Positions 10,420 through 22,577 of a stretch of 64,000 bases of DNA are shown here, one piece after another. Numbering within the stretch: position 1 is the first letter of the stretch; each line of letters starts with the position of its first letter. The stretch comes from Trichomonas vaginalis G3 (Eukaryota > Parabasalia > Trichomonadida > Trichomonadidae). The notes beneath the pieces were generated by a model. It ran no database searches. It saw only the letters and a list, made by a program, of their open reading frames with translations, and was not told the origin of the DNA. The translations under genes and the position numbers were made by a program. The DNA lies in NCBI RefSeq assembly GCF_026262505.1, contig NC_067205.1, positions 8,742,001-8,806,000 of the forward strand, written 5' to 3'.

Positions 10420-12815
10420 TTAATTATCAGTAATACTATTGTATATAGAAAACAAACAAAATAGAATAACTTCCATTGTTTTGATTGGTTCTAATCCGGT
10501 GGAGCCATTTGAAATAAGAAGATCAACTATCTCGTTATATCCATTTTCATATGCATAATAGATAGCTGCTTTTCCTTCATTATCAATTGCGTTTATATCC
10601 ACATGATAAGCGATCAAAAGTTTTATTATTTCTATACAATTTTTACTTGCAGCATAATGAAGAGCAGTTCGCCCGTTATTATCCCTTGCATTAATATCTG
10701 CGCCGTATAAAATAAGAACTTCTGATGTCTCTTTGTGGTTGCTTCTTGATGCATAATGAAGAGGTGTTACTCCATGTTCATCTTTAACATCAATATCAGC
10801 ACCATTTGAAACAAGAAGTTCTACAATTTCTTGATGGTTATTGATGGCTGCGTGATGAAGAGGAGTTTTTTGAATTTCGTCTTTTGCATCTAAATCTGCA
10901 CCATGTGAAATAAGAAGATCAGCAATTTCTTTGTTATTATTTATAGATACAAAATGAAGGGCTGTTCTATCATAAATTGATTTTGCATTGATATCTATGC
11001 CATGTGAAATTAGAAGTCCCGACACTTCTTTATAATTTTTAAATGCTGCTAAATGAAGAAGATTTTGGGATTTTTCTGTCTCCGAATTTACATCTGCACC
11101 GTATTTGAAAAGGAGTTCAATAATATCTAGTCTATTAAAAAATACTGCATAAAAAAGAGCAGTTCTATCTAAATCATCTTTTGCATTAATATCTACGCCA
11201 TTTAAAATGAAATACTCTGCTGCTTCTACACTATTTACAGTTGCAGCTGTATGAAGTGGGAGCAACTCAGTTAAATCAATCTTATTTAGATCAATATTGT
11301 GATTAATAAGAAGCTCTATTAATTCTCTATTATTTCTTTTTATCGCATAATGAAGAGATGTTAGATCATGATTATCTTTGGTATTGATATTTGCGCCATT
11401 CAAAATAAGAATTTTCGCTGCTTCTGTATAGTCTTTAATTATTGCATATTGCAAAATATCAAACCCTTTATCAGTTTTTACATTTGGATCTGCACCAAAC
11501 GAGATAAAAATTTCTACAATTTCTGTATAACCACTCTCAGCTGCATATAAAAGAGCACTTGAACCATCAACCATCTTTGAGTTGACATCTGCACCATGCC
11601 ACAAGAGCAGCTGTGTAATTTCTTTATTATTATTGTTAACTGCACACATTAGTGCTGTTGCATCACCATTGCCTTTGGCATTGACATCAGCATTTTTTGA
11701 AATAAGAAATTCTACGATTTCTTTATTTTTGCTCCGAGCTGCATAATGGAGAGGAGTCATCCTTTCATTATTTTTAGCATTGACGTTCGCACCATTAATA
11801 ACAAGAAGTTTTACAACTTCATAGCAATTTGCAAATGCGGCATGATGGAGTGCCGTATCCCCTTTAAAATCCCTGGCATCTAAATCTGCACCATTTGCAA
11901 TTAGAAGTTTTGCTATATCTATTTTTTCTATTGCAACATGAAGAGCAGCAATACCTTCTTTAATTTTTGCATTGATATTTGCCCCATGAGAGATGAGGAG
12001 TTCTAGTATTTCTTTATTATTCTCAAGCACTGCTTGAAATAGAGCTCCAACTCCATTATTATCCGTAGCATTAACATCTGCACCAAATGCAATAAGTAGC
12101 TCTGTTAGATATTGGTTAATGTTTTGAATTGCAAAAATGAGTGGAAAATTTCCATCATTATCTTTATCGTTGATATTTGCACCATTGAAAATAAGTTTTT
12201 CTGCTATTTTATTGTTATTATTATTTAAAGCTATCTCAAGCGAATATATTCCAGTATTAGTTTTTTGATTTACATCAGCGCCATTTGAAATTAGGATATC
12301 GGCAATTTCTTCCTGATTATAAATTATGGCATCATGAAACGGAGTGAATCCATCTTTATTCATTGAATGTACATTTGCCCCAAACGATATAAGAAGCTCT
12401 ACTATTTTAGTATTTGGAATTCTTGCAGCATAAGAAAGGGCTGACTCACCATCACTATCAACAATATTGATATCAATTCCTTTGTAGATAAAATACTCAA
12501 CAAGTGATGGAATGTTGAATAATGGTGAAAAAACAAAGCATTTGTTTAAAGAATTAGTAATATCAATATTTACCAAATAAGCCTTAAGATTTTGACAATG
12601 ATAACAAGCAAGTAAATCGATATCTAATTCATATTCATTTGCCAAAAAAGATACAAAATCAATGTTATGTGAATAAATTGCATAAGTCATGCATAACTCG
12701 TCAGGAAATTCGAACTTCAAACATTCGTTCATTATATCGGCATTTCCGCTCAAAAATGAAAATTGAAGACATATATCGGTGATTTCTGAATGAAATTTTG
12801 ATCTTAAAAACTTAA

Positions 12816-15086
12816 GGATACCCTTACATTGCGTAGTTAGAAAGAGAATATGATATTGTCATGATTGCTAAACTTTTAGGCTCCAGAAATGAATATACAT
12901 CAAACTGAAACAATTGATAAATTGAATGAACTTTTGAGAGGTTCTCAAATAAAAAAAATTATCTAATTTTTTACAATATTACTATTATTTTATCCACATA
13001 TGTATATATAGTAATTTGAGAAAACTTTTAGGAAAAAATAAGTTTAATAAAAATCTGAATTTTACTTGTTGTGGGATTGTTATTAATTGACACTCCAGAC
13101 GTATTACTAATAGTTATGCGTATGCAATTAAAGTATTTCTGATGGACAAAATGTGAGATTTATATCAGATAATTCATTTCTACTATTAAGTTATTCATTT
13201 ATGAGTTTGCACTTATTCGCACTAAATAAATAACTATTAAAAATTGTTTTAATTAATTGACACCATATAATAGAGTGAATTTTGTTTGATCAAACAACAA
13301 TAGATGATAGATATAAAGCCAAGAAACTTGCTATTAATATGCTCTACTTGCTATTTCAATGTAAGTATGATATTTTCTAAATGTTTCGTTCAGATAACTT
13401 AGATATATTAGTCAAAATTTGAAATTTTAATAGCACATATATTAAAAATAATTATTATTCATAAAAGATTAATGAAATAGTAAAAAAATCAATCAAATTA
13501 TAAAAATACAACATTTAGAAGAATTCTTATTATCCTTCAAAAAGTCAGTATTTCTGCTGTAATTTTCTACAACATTGTAGTTATTGCACTTTGTCTATGG
13601 ATTTGTATATATGTTATATATAAATTATATATCTAAACTGCCCATAAGTGCAATTTTTATATAAATTGTTTATTTCTTTAACAATTTCATATGAAATATG
13701 CTTTTTTAAGCGTATCAAAGCTGTGTTCTTAATGTGCATGGATATATCAAGAAAAATGTTGAAAAAAAATGTGAATTCACAAATTCACTGAATTTTCACC
13801 GTTTTTTGAATTTTGCTACAGCACTAATATTAAATAATACTAAATCTTCTGTCTTTGTAAAAGAATAAATTCTGACAAAAAGTGCTCGTTTAAATTTAAT
13901 GATCATCTGTATGACTAAGTGGTAAAAAGTGTTTATGACCAAAAAGGGTTACATGCTTAGTCTATTTTTCTGACAGGATACTCTAGATTTACATGATCTC
14001 TATTTCATATCTCCGTTTTTAGATTCTTCGACAGATTTTATGATAGAAAAAGATTAACAAATTTCCGGCATGTTAATGAAGAAATCTGCAGCTACCCTCA
14101 ATATTATTTCAATAATCAGTATCGTTTCTCTTACAATTTATTTTTTTCTCAATAATTTAACAAGAAATAACAATACACACTTGGTTTTACGTATAAAAGC
14201 TAAGTGTCGAACTTAATCAACTTTACTTACTTAGCAAATGAATATTTTTGTGGTTGCGAGTTCTGAATGCTGAAGTTTTAGATTTCTCTATAAATGATAT
14301 CATTGCACTTACAATGTTGTTCCAGCCTATCGCATAAATCATAGAAAATCCAAAAAAAAAAAAATAATATAAAGAAAATTCATGTCATGAAGTTCAAAAA
14401 ATACCGTGTAACATTAAAATTTGTTATGCATAATACATTTTAGCTATTATTGATTTTTTTTAATTTTCGAGAAATTGAATAGTGAGTCCGATAGAGAAAT
14501 TTTTAAAAATCCTAGTGCCTCATAGAAGTAATTTCCCTCGTCTCCCATACTTCCAAATGTATGCATATGACATAAACTTTTATGCATTACACAAGTGGCC
14601 AATAATATCTATAGAGTAAAAAATTAGAAATTTAATTTTTTTATATGATAGTTATATTTCAGATTTGCGAGCGTAACTTTTTTCTCCATGGCATACTTGT
14701 TTTAAGAGCAAATGATCAAAATCGTCCTTCAATTATTGAAGGAGCTGATATCTTTTGAAAATTGAATTGAAAGGGTATTCAATTTTCAAATTTCCTCTCA
14801 ATTTTGGAAACATATCAACTCTATGAATTAACAATTATGTGCCTTCACAGTTTATCAGTCATATAAGGTGCTTATAAAGAAAAAAGTTACGCTCGCAAAA
14901 TATGTTTTTATATAGATTTCACATAAAATAATTATGTAATTTCTAAAAAGAATATTTTTGTTCTTGAATATTAAAGTGTATTGTAGTTTAAAAAGTTTTA
15001 AATATGTTGCTAAAATTTCAGGTTTATAGCTCATGTCTAGCATGACTTCTTCGTATGCGCAAAAAATCTGACACGTAAGGGTATCC
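12816..15086. mobile_element. 2.27 kb non-autonomous TTAA transposon
   Basis: The ends are the inverted 12-mer GGATACCCTTAC (12816 and, inverted, ending at 15086). TTAA lies on both sides (12812-12815 and 15087-15090), and the host ankyrin gene is continuous without the element. TTAA duplication and CCC-containing ends fit the piggyBac superfamily. No transposase-sized frame exists inside, so it must move in trans. The interior is AT-rich and contains a nested palindromic element at 14664-14899. No internal gene is seen. Confidence 0.8.
14664..14899. repeat. Nested palindromic MITE-like repeat
   Basis: About 236 bp bounded by the inverted 22-mer starting TTTGCGAGCGTAACTTTTTT (14664) and its complement ending GTTACGCTCGCAAA (14899). 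It lies wholly inside the TTAA element. No clear target duplication is visible. Either it inserted later or it is part of the host element's architecture. Confidence 0.5.
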
Positions 15087-15711
15087 TTAAAGCAATTAAC
15101 CGCACCATGATAGCAACATAATTCAAGTAATGAAAATCCATTCTCGGATTGAGGATAAAAGCTGCTTTGAAATCTTTGAGACTTATCAAAATCATCTTTT
15201 GATGTGAATGCAATAAATGATTTTATGTCATCCTCCACAATCGCATTGTAAATTGTGTTTTCATCATGCACGTTTAATGATTTAGTTTCTTCCACTTCAT
15301 TGAGAAAATCTTTAAGACCATGATGATCTGATGTTAACTTATAATCATCAGAAAGCATTTTTATTATGAGATAATAGGAAATTAAAAATCGATTGTAATA
15401 CTGTGAAATATATAGTAATTTATCACAAATATATTCAGGTGGATAAATGTTTGTTTCAATTAGGTTTATTTTCATCATTTGGTAAATTTGTTTTATTTCA
15501 TTAAGATTTTTTGTTTTGATTTGTATGTAAGATGAAAATATTTCTTGATAAGCTCCATATTTTTCCATTAGCTCGTTGAAAAATGGATTAAAATCATTCT
15601 TTTTCGACATTTCAATTGAAAAATAAAAAATAAAAAAATTACAACATTCAATTTTTATTCGATTTATTCAAAATCAAATCTGACAAAAATAATCATTGGG
15701 ATTTTTATGTT

Positions 15712-15876
15712 ATCCTCTCTTCTGACAAGTTATGTCTTCATCAATTACTTTTTCATCTTTGTTCAGGGGTCTAGAACTTTGTAAACCAAAAAGAGATATA
15801 CAGGCGTGAAGATGCATAGAAAATAAAACCTTAAACAAGAATTTTGAGAGAATGTCAGAAAGTGGTAAGTGCACCC
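15712..15876. repeat. Third copy of the TTAA MITE, reversed and worn
   Basis: The right end GTAAGTGCACCC (to 15876), followed by TTTAA, is the complement of the start of the element at 4955. The interior words GGCGTGAAG and ACCTTAAAC also match its complement. The left end is worn and its position is approximate. It lies just beyond the stop codon of the small gene at 15911-16210. Confidence 0.4.
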
Positions 15877-15910
15877 TTTAAAAAAAATCATAAGGTTGAA
15901 TAAAAAAAGC

Positions 15911-16210
15911 TTAAAAGGTACGCAACTTTATTATTTTTACAAAAAGAATTTGAGATTGAATTTTTTGATATTCATAATCAAGTGATATTCTAAAAAGATC
16001 ATCGCACGAACAAACAAATCTGCTATCTCGTTTTGCACCATCTGAATGAAAATCACTAATTATTGAATCCCGTACGTAATCAGGCAATTGATTAAACTTA
16101 TCGGAAATTTCTTGAGTTGCAACGCATTTTAAAGTGTTGTCCGAATATACTTCAACCACATCAAAATCCTGATTATTGTTTAAAGTAACAGAATTTAATC
16201 CATCTTCCAT
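15911..16210 (-). CDS. Small hypothetical protein
   Basis: A 99-residue frame starting at the ATG at 16210 (MEDGLNSVTLNNNQDFDVVE). It is not recognised and has no membrane segment or motif. The start is backed by an initiator-like TCACTTTTT 17 nt upstream (16221-16229). The last 15 or so residues (FVKIIKLRTF) look unlike the rest, so it may be the surviving 5' part of a longer gene truncated near the MITE insertion. The context gives no function. Confidence 0.45.
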   Translation of the reverse strand: MEDGLNSVTLNNNQDFDVVEVYSDNTLKCVATQEISDKFNQLPDYVRDSIISDFHSDGAKRDSRFVCSCDDLFRISLDYEYQKIQSQILFVKIIKLRTF

Positions 16211-16220
16211 TTAAACTGAT

Positions 16221-16229
16221 AAAAAGTGA
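16221..16229 (-). promoter_or_regulatory. Initiator-like motif TCACTTTTT
   Basis: A minus-strand TCACTTTTT 17 nt from the ATG at 16210, the same word as upstream of the 9897 gene. Confidence 0.5.
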
Positions 16230-16593
16230 CGCTGATTTCAATAAATCTGATGAAAATATTTATCAAATATAAATTTATTGATAATATAAACTTTTTGTCT
16301 ATTTTCTCAATTCATTATAAACAACAATAAATTTTTGACTTTGCAATAGATACATGCTGTATTTCAATATTTATAAATACATTGAATATGTGAATGTTCT
16401 CTGACTAGTTTGAGTTTAAGATTAATACCTTTCGTTGGATCACCTTCCTTTAATAAAGAGTAAGATTTGTAAGATTCTTCTTACAGTTCTGGGATGGGAG
16501 ATGAGTGTATTTTGAACGAAAATAAGAAAAAAAACTTCATGAATAGCAAATAATAATAAAAATAAACAAGAAATTAAATAAATAAATAAAAAA
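16230..16593. other. Intergenic, nothing recognised
   Basis: About 360 AT-rich bases between the small gene and the 3' end of the histidine kinase. No credible gene or repeat seen. Confidence 0.4.
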
Positions 16594-19500
16594 TTACTTC
16601 GCATATTTTGTGATAACTCTTTGCAAACCTTCCATTGAAACAGGTTTAACAACGAATGTATTCATTCCTGAGTTAATACACTCATCCATGTCTTCTTTCA
16701 ATGTACTTGCTGTGAGTGCAATAATTGGAATTTTTGAATATTTTTTGTCTGAATTTCGGATGATTTTTGTTGCTTCAACACCATCCATAATTGGCATGTG
16801 TTGGTCTATCAAAATGATATCGAAATCTTCCTTATCTAAACTATCAATTGCCTCCTGTCCATTGGACACAATCTTGAATTCAAACGACAATTTAGTCAAT
16901 ACTTTTTGAAGAACTAATTGATTGACTTTGTTATCTTCTGCTGCCAAAACTTTGATTTGTTTCTCTTCTTCTTCACTCAAATTAGACTTCTCGTAGTATT
17001 TATATGATCGCTTAGCCTCATTTAATAATCGACGAAGCTGTGCTGGTAAAATTGGTTCTTTGAATATTTCATGTGTCACTTTTTCATTGAAATAACGGTT
17101 TTCTGTGAAAATAATGATTTTTGCCTTTGGATAAATTTTTTCCAACTCATTTGCTTCATTTTCATTTTTAGCAGCGACCACTTTGATATGAGCTTTCTTA
17201 ACAATCGGATCTTTAATGATTGTCACACCATAAAACTTCGCAAACTTCATCATGATGACGTAAGAACTCATTCCTGCCAAATCTAACAAATAAGTTGGTT
17301 CATTACTTAATTTCGGATTTATATATGGAACATAACAAACTTCATAAGGAAAATGAACCATAAACGTGGAGCCAACATTTGGAACAGATTCTACTTTCAC
17401 TTCACCTCCGATTAATTTCAATAGTTTTGAAATTAATGACAAACCAATTCCAGAACCACCATAATGTCTTGTTACAGAAGAATCACCTTGAATGAAGGTT
17501 TCGAAGATCTCTGTCAGTTTTGATTTCTGTATACCAATACCTGTATCAGAGACATTTAAGTCAAAACCGCCTCTATCGTTGTTGACCCTGAATTCGCAGT
17601 TTATAGACCCTTTTTCTGTAAATTTGATGGCATTTGAAATAAGGTTATGACAAATTCTCATCAAAAAGTGTGGGTCTCCATAAAACATCAATGGAAATTC
17701 AGCGTCAACATCGACGAAGAAGTGGACATTAGGGTTGACTTGTTGACTTAGATTAGTAAACAAAGGCTTGAGATATTCAGCGATTGTGAAAACGATGTAA
17801 GAAGGTGTCATTCTGTTCTGATCAATTTTAGCAATGTCCAAAGTATCATTTAACATCTCCATGAGTCTGTTGAATGAATCTTTGACGACTTTCATCATTT
17901 GCTGCTGTTCTTCTGTCATTTCTGTTTGCATCAATAGTTCTAGCAATGACAACATTCCGCCCATTGGTGTTCGAATTTCATGTGTCATGTTTGCTAAAAA
18001 CATTGATTTCGCATTGGAAGCTTCGAGTGCTTTTTGCTTCTGTTGTTCAAGGAGGAGCTCGTTTTCGCTGAGTTCTGTTAAATCGAAGTAGACTCCACTT
18101 AAATTGTTGTTGTTTTTACGGCCACGGAATAATATCCATCTCATTTTCTCGAAAATCATGGAGACTTCGACTTCAAATGGTTCTTCATCGATAAGGGCTT
18201 TGTCGAAGACGTTTCTCACCTTTTCAAGACAATCTGATGAAACATTGTGCTCCAAACTTGTTAAATTCAGGTGTACGGGCTTGTAAGTAACAGGACGTGA
18301 TGTAAAAACAAGTTCTTGCTCATCATCGTTCTCAAATTCCCAATGAACAACATTTGAATGGAAAAGTGCCAAATCAATGACACTTTTTGCATCAATGAGT
18401 TGGTCTTTGAATCTTTTCTCGTAATCGCAAAGAATGAAGGCGAAGCGATGGTGTCATTTTGATGCCTTTCCATAATGGTGTCATACCATCTGTATGTCTT
18501 TTCATCTGTTGTGATTACTAATGCGAGAAAATGCAAACTCGTCTGTTCGCCGGATTTGATCTTAGCGTAGTTCAATTCGAACTTGGATTTAAATGATTCT
18601 TCGTAATACTCTACGAATTCGCGACCGATATGTGGTACAAACCGCTGAGGAGCGAATGCAGTTAAAATTTCATCGGTTTTAACATCGATTGAGTACAAGT
18701 TGATGTAATTACCTGCAGCAGCCATCAGCGTTTGGTCCAAATCAATGGCAAACTCTGCTGTCGGCTGTTGTAAATCTTCGTGGATACAGAATAAGCAGTT
18801 ATGGTAAGAACAGTACCACATGTACTCTCCCGTGCTGCTCTTGAGTCTGAATGTAATCCAATTTGGCGTTCTGATGTACTTTGAGAAGAATCCTGCATCT
18901 TCTGGGTAAATTATGTCGAAAATCGAGTCAATTGGTCGAGAATATCCAAGTTCTTGGGCAAGTGATTCATCCATGTAATTACTACCTTTATGGAATACAT
19001 GAATATTCAACATTTGTTGTAATAATAATTCATCTGAGTGAATATCTGTTTCTTTGTCACAAACCTTCTTCATTCTTGTGAGATCTTCAACAAGGATCGT
19101 TCGCACGTAGTGGGATTTGATGTAATCGCGTTCAACCCTTGAAATAATTCCAATCCACTGATTATTTGGCATTTTGTAGATGTGAAGCTCGTCTGTGTTG
19201 TATGGTGTCTTCTTTATGCAGTTTACAAGGTCATCTGTCATTTTAATCGACCATTTTGACTGATGAGATAAGATATCACAACTTTCACCGGTACTTCCGT
19301 AAAATTCGAATAATCCGAATACGCCAATACGTCTAAATAGATCGTGTACACGTTGTAGTGTCTTGGAATCTTCAGAAAGTGAAATATTAAGATGGAAAAT
19401 TAAAGATAAAAGTAAAGCAAGGGTTGCAAATGGTTCTTCTATGCTGTAAATAATCGGATAATTTTTGTCGATCACGCCAACAACGTAATAATTGTTTCTG

Positions 19501-20625
19501 CCGAGTTTTTGCATTGATGCGTAAATTAAGTAATTTTTTCTGCGATAAATCTTGAGATGTGTTGGTTTCATCTTCTGTACGATGTCAAAAACTATTTTGT
19601 TTATCTGTTGGTCCTTTGTACAGAACTCTATAACTTCTAATCCGGCTTGTACGTCACAGAAGAAGCCAAAAGCATCGAAATCGACTCTAGAAAATATTTG
19701 TCTTATCGCACAAATAAAAGTATCGATTCCTGTTGCTTTTAACATAATTTGATTAATAAGATCGTAAAAAACGAGTCTTGTATTGCAATGCATGTAATAT
19801 TTGGAAGATAATGGATTTATTGGTTCATCTGTGTATATTTTGATTGGTTTTTCTGGAATATCGATTGTAATTTCGTGAGTATTTGTATGTGAAATTCCAA
19901 CTATTTCAGGAAGGATGTTTTCATCGGAGCAAAGCTCGCATTGTTGGATCTGTGATGTTGTATTATGATTGACATCGAATAAGAAGCAGTGCGCTGTTAA
20001 TCCAAGATTTATGAATTTTGAAAAGGGCAAAACAAAGAATTTATGGATGGAATTCGATTTCAAGAAATATCTAATCTGTGCATATGAAGTTTCATCGAAC
20101 CAACATGTTGAATGATTGATAATTGGAACAATTGTAGGCTTTTTTCGTAAGAATTTTGAAGTTATTGTTGAATATAAATGTATCGTTTTGAAATCGCGTA
20201 AACTGTGGAAGTGGATTACGATATAAAATTGGGAGAAAACGTGTGAATAAAGCAATTAATGCAATAATTGTAAGAATTATCGATGCACCTTTTAATAATG
20301 GATATCTATTCCAATTTTGTTGACGAATTCTTTTAAAATTCGGATTAATTATCGCCATTTTTGAAAATATAAATTTCGAGTTTTGATTTTTCCCGAGAGT
20401 AATAGTAAAATTTTGCGATTTTAATTCATTAATTGCTGTTTCAATGGTATCGAAGTGCTCTAAAAAGTTAATGCTCTCTTTTTTGCACGATGGATTATAA
20501 TATAGATTAAGTTTGTATCTTTCGGCTACTGACACTAAAAAGGACGATTCTTTTTGTAGTGAATCGGCCAATGGAATACCATTTTCTAGGGGCAGACCGA
20601 AGAGAAAGTAGAAAAAAGAGAGCAT
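16594..20625 (-). pseudogene. Membrane hybrid histidine kinase, two frameshifts
   Basis: One gene lying in three overlapping frames: 20625-20092, 20255-18267 and 18372-16594. The first starts MLSFFYFLFG (signal-like), then has an outer segment and a membrane span (SIILTIIALIALF). The middle carries two or more PAS/GAF-like regions. The last has the H-box FLANMTHEIRTPMGG (near 17980), N-box HNLISNAIKFTEKG, G1 DTGIGI and G2 GGSGIGLSL. A receiver domain with phospho-acceptor region LIDQHMPIMDG (near 16800) and KPVSMEG lysine closes it. The kinase core would autophosphorylate on histidine and relay to the receiver aspartate. Sequence on both sides of each frame change is clearly coding (for example FAFILCDYEKRF before ALFHSNVVHW). 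The two changes, one in an A6 run near 20150 and one near 18450, look like single-base indels: young decay or sequencing errors. Confidence 0.8.
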
Positions 20626-21267
20626 TTCAAATTATTGATTGTTGTAAATTTCATTTCCATCAAATTATGATCATTTTTAATGCTCATCTGAGTCTATATG
20701 ATAAATGAGTGATTATTTTTTGAATATAATTTCAATGCGGCTTCAATTCTGAAACACTGATTATTTTAAAAAATGCTCATAGATGAAGCATACAGATCCG
20801 TTAATATAACATTGAATTCGTGTGGTTCAAAACTTCATCGAAAAACGTTGAAAGAGAAACAGAAATAATTTTGGATCAGTATTCTATAAATCAATTCCAA
20901 ATTTTCTCAAAATCAATAAAAACCATCGTTTCAAATTCATGTCATTAGCCAAAAGCAGCAAAAAGTCGCTTTTACTGCAGTATTCTTGATACTTACGAAG
21001 TGGCAATATCAATGGCGCAAACAAATCCATGAAAAGTTTTCGAAATATTAATTTTTATGGAAAATGTTGTAAAGAAAAGCTCCGAACACCTTTTAATAAA
21101 CAAATTTTTGATCACTAATATTAAAGGTCATGTACCTCTCTTAAAAAGCTCACTTAAAAATTTCATATCGACCGAAATTTGAAATGTTTTTTTCAGTTAA
21201 AAAAAATAAGAAGAATATATCTATAAATCTACAAAATATCTATTTATAAATAATAATATCCGCAAAT
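20626..21267. other. Intergenic, nothing recognised
   Basis: About 640 AT-rich bases between the transporter gene's 3' end and the kinase start. No gene, tandem repeat or structured RNA was recognised. Confidence 0.4.
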
Positions 21268-22560
21268 TTATACTTCTTGCTTCTCTTCGCTTTCATTCGA
21301 GACGGTAGAGTCCTTCTTTTCTTCACTAGAAGCAGAAGAATCTAATTTCTTCTCCTCATCATCTATCTTCTGTTCTGCCTGGTTTTCGTCTAAGAAGCAG
21401 CAGCATGTAATTCTGATGATTCTTTCGCCGAAACCAGCAATGTTGTTATGAGCTGTAGTACCGACCATCATCAAGATGAAACCAGCGGCTTGTAAGATTG
21501 ACCAGTAGTTAACAGCTTCACCGTATGTATGCTTTGAAGCGTAGTAAAGGATGACCATGATGATCCAAACAAGGATTGTTCTGCAGGCATTAACTAATGT
21601 TCTTGCAACAGCAGAAAGGTATTTGACGTAAACGAAGGATGTCCAGTTCAAAATGCAAACAGCGATTGCGGATGTGAAAACTAATGCGGTAACTTGTGGG
21701 ATATGGAATGTCATGTATATTGTACTCTTGAAGTATTCTTGGACACCATAATCATTGCCGTGAATGGCGTTTGCAGCTGGTAATGCGATGGCGCAGCATA
21801 AGATGAAACCAGCCAAACCTTCACTTCCGACCAAGAATAGCGGAGGAATATTAATGCCCTTCAATAACTTCTCTTCGAAGGTGAATTGAATGGCAGAGAA
21901 GATCTGTGAAATTAATGTAAGACCAATACCGAGAAGTGACTTACCTTGGAACTTCGTTGTTCCAGAATCATCACTCATAACAGCAGATACACCAACGAGA
22001 ACTAAACCAACAAGGGCGAAAAGAACTCCGGTAACGTGGAAAAGATTTGGTTTGCGACCAAGGAAAGCCCAAGAGAAGAGAAGTGTAAATACAATAACCA
22101 TACCTCTGATGATCTGAATAACAGAAGCATTGCAGTATACAAGACCAATACTCATCATTGTTGTTGAAATTAAATCACAAGCAGCGAACAACAGAACATA
22201 GAGGGGATATTTCCACTTAAGTCCACTGGTCGGATCACCTTCAACATCTTCTCTTGCGATGAAAATGATTTTGTCGTTCTTCGGATCTTCCTCTTGAGAC
22301 ATCGAATCAAGGGAATTTTCTTCCTCTTCTTCTTTCTTGGTGCATCTGAAAATAAGCCAGCTAATGCCATAGATGATTAAACAGAAGAATTCACCTAAAA
22401 ACATAACTGCAGTTAAAAGCCAGGGCTTTTCGAAATATTTGATGGTACCATCAAATGTTTTTCCATCTGTTTGATATAATAATTTGCTAACTATACTGTT
22501 ACAAGCACCTGTACACAGTATAAGTAAGGCTACAACAATCTCAGCTACTACTGACGGCAT
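21268..22560 (-). CDS. SLC35F6-like drug/metabolite transporter
   Basis: A 430-residue membrane protein with about ten hydrophobic segments, starting MPSVVAEIVVALLILCTGAC. It has the order and spacing of the EamA/DMT fold of SLC35F-type (nucleotide-sugar transporter-like) carriers. The GMVIVFTLLFSWAFLGRKP region is typical of the end of the first EamA half. A charged cytoplasmic loop (residues 75-110, acidic) splits helices 2 and 3. The carboxy tail is acidic and lysine-rich (DDEEKKLDSS). The human SLC35F6 group is lysosomal or mitochondrial; the substrate here is unknown. The ATG is preceded by TCATTTTTATTTA with +1 15 nt upstream. The gene is intact. Confidence 0.85.
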   Translation of the reverse strand: MPSVVAEIVVALLILCTGACNSIVSKLLYQTDGKTFDGTIKYFEKPWLLTAVMFLGEFFCLIIYGISWLIFRCTKKEEEEENSLDSMSQEEDPKNDKIIFIAREDVEGDPTSGLKWKYPLYVLLFAACDLISTTMMSIGLVYCNASVIQIIRGMVIVFTLLFSWAFLGRKPNLFHVTGVLFALVGLVLVGVSAVMSDDSGTTKFQGKSLLGIGLTLISQIFSAIQFTFEEKLLKGINIPPLFLVGSEGLAGFILCCAIALPAANAIHGNDYGVQEYFKSTIYMTFHIPQVTALVFTSAIAVCILNWTSFVYVKYLSAVARTLVNACRTILVWIIMVILYYASKHTYGEAVNYWSILQAAGFILMMVGTTAHNNIAGFGERIIRITCCCFLDENQAEQKIDDEEKKLDSSASSEEKKDSTVSNESEEKQEV

Positions 22561-22564
22561 TCTA

Positions 22565-22577
22565 TAAATAAAAATGA
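22565..22577 (-). promoter_or_regulatory. Initiator-like motif TCATTTTTATTTA
   Basis: Minus-strand initiator candidate, presumed +1 A 15 nt before the ATG at 22560. It matches the long trichomonad initiator form TCA(C/T)T. Confidence 0.6.

Larger units (their letters stand above)
10420..15610 (-). pseudogene. Long ankyrin gene split by a transposon
   Basis: The gene starts at the ATG at 15610 (MSKKNDFNPFFNELMEKYG), runs to about 15087 as a DUF3447-like amino-terminal domain ending SLLELCCYHGAVNCFK, and resumes at 12811 to end at 10420. The second piece carries about 21 ankyrin repeats (for example GADINARDNNGRTALHYAA). A 2,271-bp element with TTAA flanks (12816-15086) lies between them. Leaving out the element and one TTAA, the two host pieces total 2,916 nt, a multiple of three, in one frame and without other stops: 971 residues. 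The join reads NCFKFLRSKF, which aligns with the paralogues. The insertion therefore looks recent and to be the only damage. The 3' piece could still start at the internal ATG at 12753. Confidence 0.8.
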
